A stretch of DNA of 64,000 nucleotides from Vreelandella neptunia (GTDB lineage Bacteria; Pseudomonadota; Gammaproteobacteria; Pseudomonadales; Halomonadaceae): NCBI RefSeq assembly GCF_034479615.1, contig NZ_CP140255.1, forward strand, positions 806,001 through 870,000. The letters are read 5' to 3'. A model generated the notes under the pieces. It made no database searches. It was not told where the DNA came from and saw nothing but the letters and a program-made list of their open reading frames with translations. Position 1 is the stretch's first letter. Each line of letters starts with the position of its first letter. Both the position numbers and the translations under genes were made by a program. Below, piece by piece: positions 61,801 to 64,000 of the stretch.

Positions 61801-64000
61801 GACAGATATCAAGGTAGGGGCGCCGATTGCCAATCGGCATAAAACCGAGCTTCAGGGCTTAATTGGGTACCTTATCAATGTCGTTGTGTTGCGCACTCAG
61901 ATTGATCCCACTGGAAATTTCGAACGTTTGTTAGATGAGGTGAACGCTACCCTGATTGATGCCCAACTGCATCAGGATGTCCCTTTCGATCAGTTAGTCG
62001 AAGCGCTCCAACTCGAACGGCAACCGGGTGTACATCCACTGTTCCAGGTGAAGTGCACTCAGCAGGAAATGTGGCAGGCGGATCGCCACGTGGCTGGCCT
62101 GACCGTTCAAGCTGAGCAGGTATTCACGGGCATTGCCCACTTCGACCTGAGTCTCGATTTTTGCGATGAGCCCGAGGGAATAGCAGGTCTATTCGCTTAC
62201 TCCGCAGAGCTATTCGATGCCACCACGATCGAGCGTTTCTGCCAGGCATTCCGATTCCTGGCCGAGCAGGTCGTAGCTGATCCACGGTCTCACATAGCGA
62301 TGCAGTCGCTACCTGAGCCTATCTCCGTGTTGGAAGGAAACCAAAGCGAGATTCTCACTCAGGCTATACCCACCCTGCTGTCGAAAGTGGTGGCAGCTCA
62401 TGCTGATGAGCTAGCCGTAAACGACGGGCAGTACCGTTATACCTATGCCAGCCTGGATGCCCAAGCCCAGAGTCTGGCACAGGCACTAATCGCAAAAGGC
62501 GTTGGTTCCGAGGTGCGTGTTGCCATTCACGCTGAGCGTTCGTGCGAGTACGTGCTCGGTATCCTCGCCGTAATCAAAGCGGGCGGGGCTTTCGTGCCGC
62601 TTGATCCGCAACTGCCAGCGGAGCGCTTGGCCTATCAACTGGCTGACAGTGGCGCTCGCTTAATGCTGAGCAGTATGGCTTGCGACTGGAGCGATGACAT
62701 TCCGGTAATGGAGCTGGCGTTTGCCGATGATATTCCAGTTGCAGTAGAGCACGAACCACCCGTTATCCATCCCCAGCAGACGGCCTATGTGATCTATACC
62801 TCTGGCTCCACGGGCAAGCCCAAGGGAGTGGCGGTGAGTTACGCTGCGCTGGCCAATTACGTGCAGGGCGTTCTGGAAGCTCTGGCGCTACCAGAAGGTG
62901 CCCGCAACATGGCAATGGTGTCGACGGTAGCGGCGGATCTGGGCCATACCGTGCTGTTTGGCGCCTTGTGCACCGGGCGTACCTTGCATCTTATTTCCCC
63001 CGACTGCGCCTTCGACCCAGATGCCTTTGCGGCTTATATGCGCGAACAGCAGGTGGATGTGCTCAAAATTGTGCCTAGCCACCTGCGGGCGCTGCTGAGT
63101 GCGGCAACTCCGGCCGATGTACTTCCCCACGAGCGCCTTATCCTGGGCGGAGAAGCGACCGACTGGGCGCTACTGGCGCGTATCGCCGAACTCAAGCCAA
63201 AATGCCAGGTGCTTAATCACTACGGCCCTACGGAAACCACGGTCGGTATTCTCACCCAGCAAGCCGACATAGCCGATCGAGCTGCCAGCACAGTGCCGAT
63301 CGGCAAACCGCTGGCCAATGCTCAGGCCTATGTGCTCGACCCCTGGCTTAATCCGGTGCCGAAGGGCGTTGCCGGCGAGCTCTACTTGGGTGGCCCTGGG
63401 TTGGCTCAAGGTTATCTACAGCGGCTGGGACAAACAGCGGAACGTTTCGTCGCCAGCCCCTTCCATGCGGGGGAGCGACTCTATCGCAGCGGTGACCGTG
63501 TGCGCCAATTGGCCGACGGTAGCCTGGAGTTCCTTGGCCGTGTGGATGATCAGGTCAAGATTCGCGGTTATCGGGTGGAGCCGAGCGAGATCGCTGCCCT
63601 GCTGCGCGACCAGCCAGGGGTCTCGGAGGCCGAAGTGGTAGCGCGGGAAAATGAGGAAGGACGCGCGCAACTGTACGCCTATGTGGTGATGGCAGCCGGG
63701 AGCGACGTCGATGACGACGCGTTACTCGCGCAGCTTGGCGAGCGCGTGCCGGACTATATGGTGCCCAGCGCCCTGGTACGGCTGGAGGCTCTGCCGCTAA
63801 CCGCCAATGGCAAGCTGGATCGCAAGGCATTACCCGAGCCAGTGCAAGCCGGTAGTGGAAAAACCTTTGAAGCGCCCCAAGGAGAAGCGGAGGAGACGTT
63901 GGCAGAGGTCTGGGCTGACGTGATCGGCTGCGAGCAGGTGGGGCGTAACGACAACTTCTTTGAGTTGGGTGGTGACTCCATCCTCAGCCTGCAGATCGTC
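58808..64000 (+). CDS. Siderophore NRPS, loading and first module (FAAL-ACP-C-A-PCP), 3' end beyond window
   Basis: 1731 codons read without interruption to the edge. A fatty-acyl-AMP ligase (A3 motif at about 182, YTSGSTATPKG; then WLPLYHDMGLIGG) and an ACP (Ser 660, GGNSL) load a fatty acid. A condensation domain follows (HHIAGDG at 856-862), then an adenylation domain (YTSGSTGKPKG from 1330; NHYGPTETT at 1470) and a PCP (Ser 1724, GGDSI). Residues lining the pocket read D-L-T-K-I-G-H-V-G by eye, close to the aspartate code. It predicts acyl-Asp at the start of the peptide. The ATG has only a weak ribosome site (GCAGG), and an ATG at 58832 is an alternative. The C domain has a 3x15-bp tandem repeat. 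Confidence 0.93.
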   Translation, partial: MNIRHAQTMNSHPSHNVANHSDVFRSYVEHLSRLARERPSDRALIVVNAQGEITLDYATLERRSRALASELQQRFPAGERALILLDNDEHYVVAFFACLYAGVIAVPVFPPESAKQQHLARLLAIAADSQAACVLTSTTIIDVVASASEGFGSAELIPVDAVDESRAEHWVEHHPKRGDIAFLQYTSGSTATPKGVMVSHGNLMANERAIETGFSIGADDVFVSWLPLYHDMGLIGGLLQPIYRGIPAVLMSPTFFLQRPVRWLEAISRHRGTISGGPDFAYRLCLERIRDEQLEALDLSSWRVAFSGAEPVRHDTLTGFIERFRPAGFAADTAAPCYGLAEATLLVSCNSRGTGVVGTAFSQQSLAEGKAASAVEGNTLVGCGTPEPGHAIDIVDPEGLHSLPSGDVGEIWVNGPSVAHGYWQNPEATAKAFVTRDGVSWQRTDDTDAQNHDARDDRWLRTGDLGFLHEGQLYIAGRIKDLIILRGHNVYPQDIESAIEAEVEAVRKGRVAAFAVTTPEGAEGIGIAAEVSRGIQKLVPAEKLVEALSETVGSACHEPLSVVLLLNPGGLPKTSSGKLQRSACRQGWEAGSLDAYAIHAFGRFVSGGDAEGGGKSSHSTAEAGSETEQALAKLWCQVLGDGKEKPLGRDAHFFASGGNSLAAVRLAAAISDHWGVELSLHALFEQPRLSAMANAIEARLAAPSDQRGMAIPRLEDDQRQGDIPLSEGQRSLWLTWQLDPQSAGYNMAGALHLKGVLEPTALNAALEDLVQRHDILRTYYPLSDAGEPVQRLAQDWHPELICNEMPGDTVVEQEQALHDALTKLARQPFDLDQAPPLTAALYRLSTEHHVLAVVQHHIAGDGWSVQVLIDDLCALYEGACTQQEVKLAPLPIQFADYAVWQQRQQHSSERDSSERYSSERQGQLAHWCERLSGDHPPLALPLDRPRQALSAPSEGRLRFTLTDELSERLRSLARERSVSLYTVILALLKLTLHRFSGETDIKVGAPIANRHKTELQGLIGYLINVVVLRTQIDPTGNFERLLDEVNATLIDAQLHQDVPFDQLVEALQLERQPGVHPLFQVKCTQQEMWQADRHVAGLTVQAEQVFTGIAHFDLSLDFCDEPEGIAGLFAYSAELFDATTIERFCQAFRFLAEQVVADPRSHIAMQSLPEPISVLEGNQSEILTQAIPTLLSKVVAAHADELAVNDGQYRYTYASLDAQAQSLAQALIAKGVGSEVRVAIHAERSCEYVLGILAVIKAGGAFVPLDPQLPAERLAYQLADSGARLMLSSMACDWSDDIPVMELAFADDIPVAVEHEPPVIHPQQTAYVIYTSGSTGKPKGVAVSYAALANYVQGVLEALALPEGARNMAMVSTVAADLGHTVLFGALCTGRTLHLISPDCAFDPDAFAAYMREQQVDVLKIVPSHLRALLSAATPADVLPHERLILGGEATDWALLARIAELKPKCQVLNHYGPTETTVGILTQQADIADRAASTVPIGKPLANAQAYVLDPWLNPVPKGVAGELYLGGPGLAQGYLQRLGQTAERFVASPFHAGERLYRSGDRVRQLADGSLEFLGRVDDQVKIRGYRVEPSEIAALLRDQPGVSEAEVVARENEEGRAQLYAYVVMAAGSDVDDDALLAQLGERVPDYMVPSALVRLEALPLTANGKLDRKALPEPVQAGSGKTFEAPQGEAEETLAEVWADVIGCEQVGRNDNFFELGGDSILSLQIV
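61526..61570 (+). repeat. In-frame 15-bp tandem repeat, three copies, in the NRPS C domain
   Basis: Three imperfect 15-bp units encode SSERD-SSERY-SSERQ (61526-61540, 61541-61555, 61556-61570). They sit in the variable linker between the VWQQRQ and LAHWCERL motifs, where length changes are tolerated. Confidence 0.85.

Overview
The window looks like a chromosomal segment of a marine or halophilic gammaproteobacterium of the Halomonas/Vreelandella type. This rests on gene content and protein style (MsrPQ, MdaB, an Aas protein fused to an LplT-like transporter, RlmA, acidic proteins, Pseudomonas-like REP sequences), not on an rRNA gene. No rRNA, tRNA or CRISPR array was seen.

Layout. 1-2.4 kb: an AaeXAB-like efflux operon on the minus strand, cut by the window edge. 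2.6-5.0 kb: a decayed patch with an Rrf2 regulator, a frameshifted thioredoxin-reductase-like gene, and two gene fragments (MFS transporter and XRE/MmyB regulator) joined at a deletion scar. 5-11 kb: LysR/mdaB, msrPQ, and a Met/Asp-rich secreted peptide next to a two-component system. 11-21 kb: a DUF2157/DUF4401/GDYXXLXY membrane operon, an MscS channel, a HigBA toxin-antitoxin pair, a hydrolase and the 1155-residue Aas fusion. 21-30 kb: regulators, a DMT exporter, RlmA, a cold-shock protein, an SDR/Atu4866/AraC group, a dicarboxylate-type symporter, a deaminase and a Pmp3 peptide. 30-36 kb: a PqqU/YncD-like TonB receptor convergent with a PQQ-dependent glucose-type dehydrogenase, and a CurA-like reductase. 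36-44 kb: an RlpA-like protein, a PPC-repeat secreted protein, an EamA/LysR pair, cytochrome b561 and a 7TMR-DISM diguanylate cyclase.

The last 20 kb is devoted to iron. An imelysin / di-heme oxidoreductase / imelysin / DUF1513 operon is followed by a PvdE-like exporter, FhuF reductase, FhuC-type ATPase, a PvdS-like ECF sigma factor with a Fur-box-like promoter, a stand-alone 68-residue FecR N-terminal domain, MbtH, a type II thioesterase, a phosphopantetheinyl transferase, a SyrP-like aspartate beta-hydroxylase, and an NRPS (FAAL-ACP-C-A-PCP) running off the right edge. The first adenylation domain reads by eye as aspartate-specific. With the hydroxylase and the fatty-acyl loading domain, this predicts an acylated beta-hydroxyaspartate siderophore of the aquachelin/marinobactin kind. 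Sequences matching the PvdS iron-starvation box (TAAAT-N16/17-CGT) precede both mbtH and the pvdE-like gene.

The most unusual non-coding structure is a MITE-like element present in three copies (24778-24926, 36426-36732, 40935-41164). It has shared inverted ends, 8-bp flanking duplications (perfect in two copies, 7/8 in the third) and REP-like internal modules. A separate perfect REPIN lies at 32309-32411, and a second, unrelated inverted-repeat element at about 55318-55475 supplies the stop codon of the sigma-factor gene.
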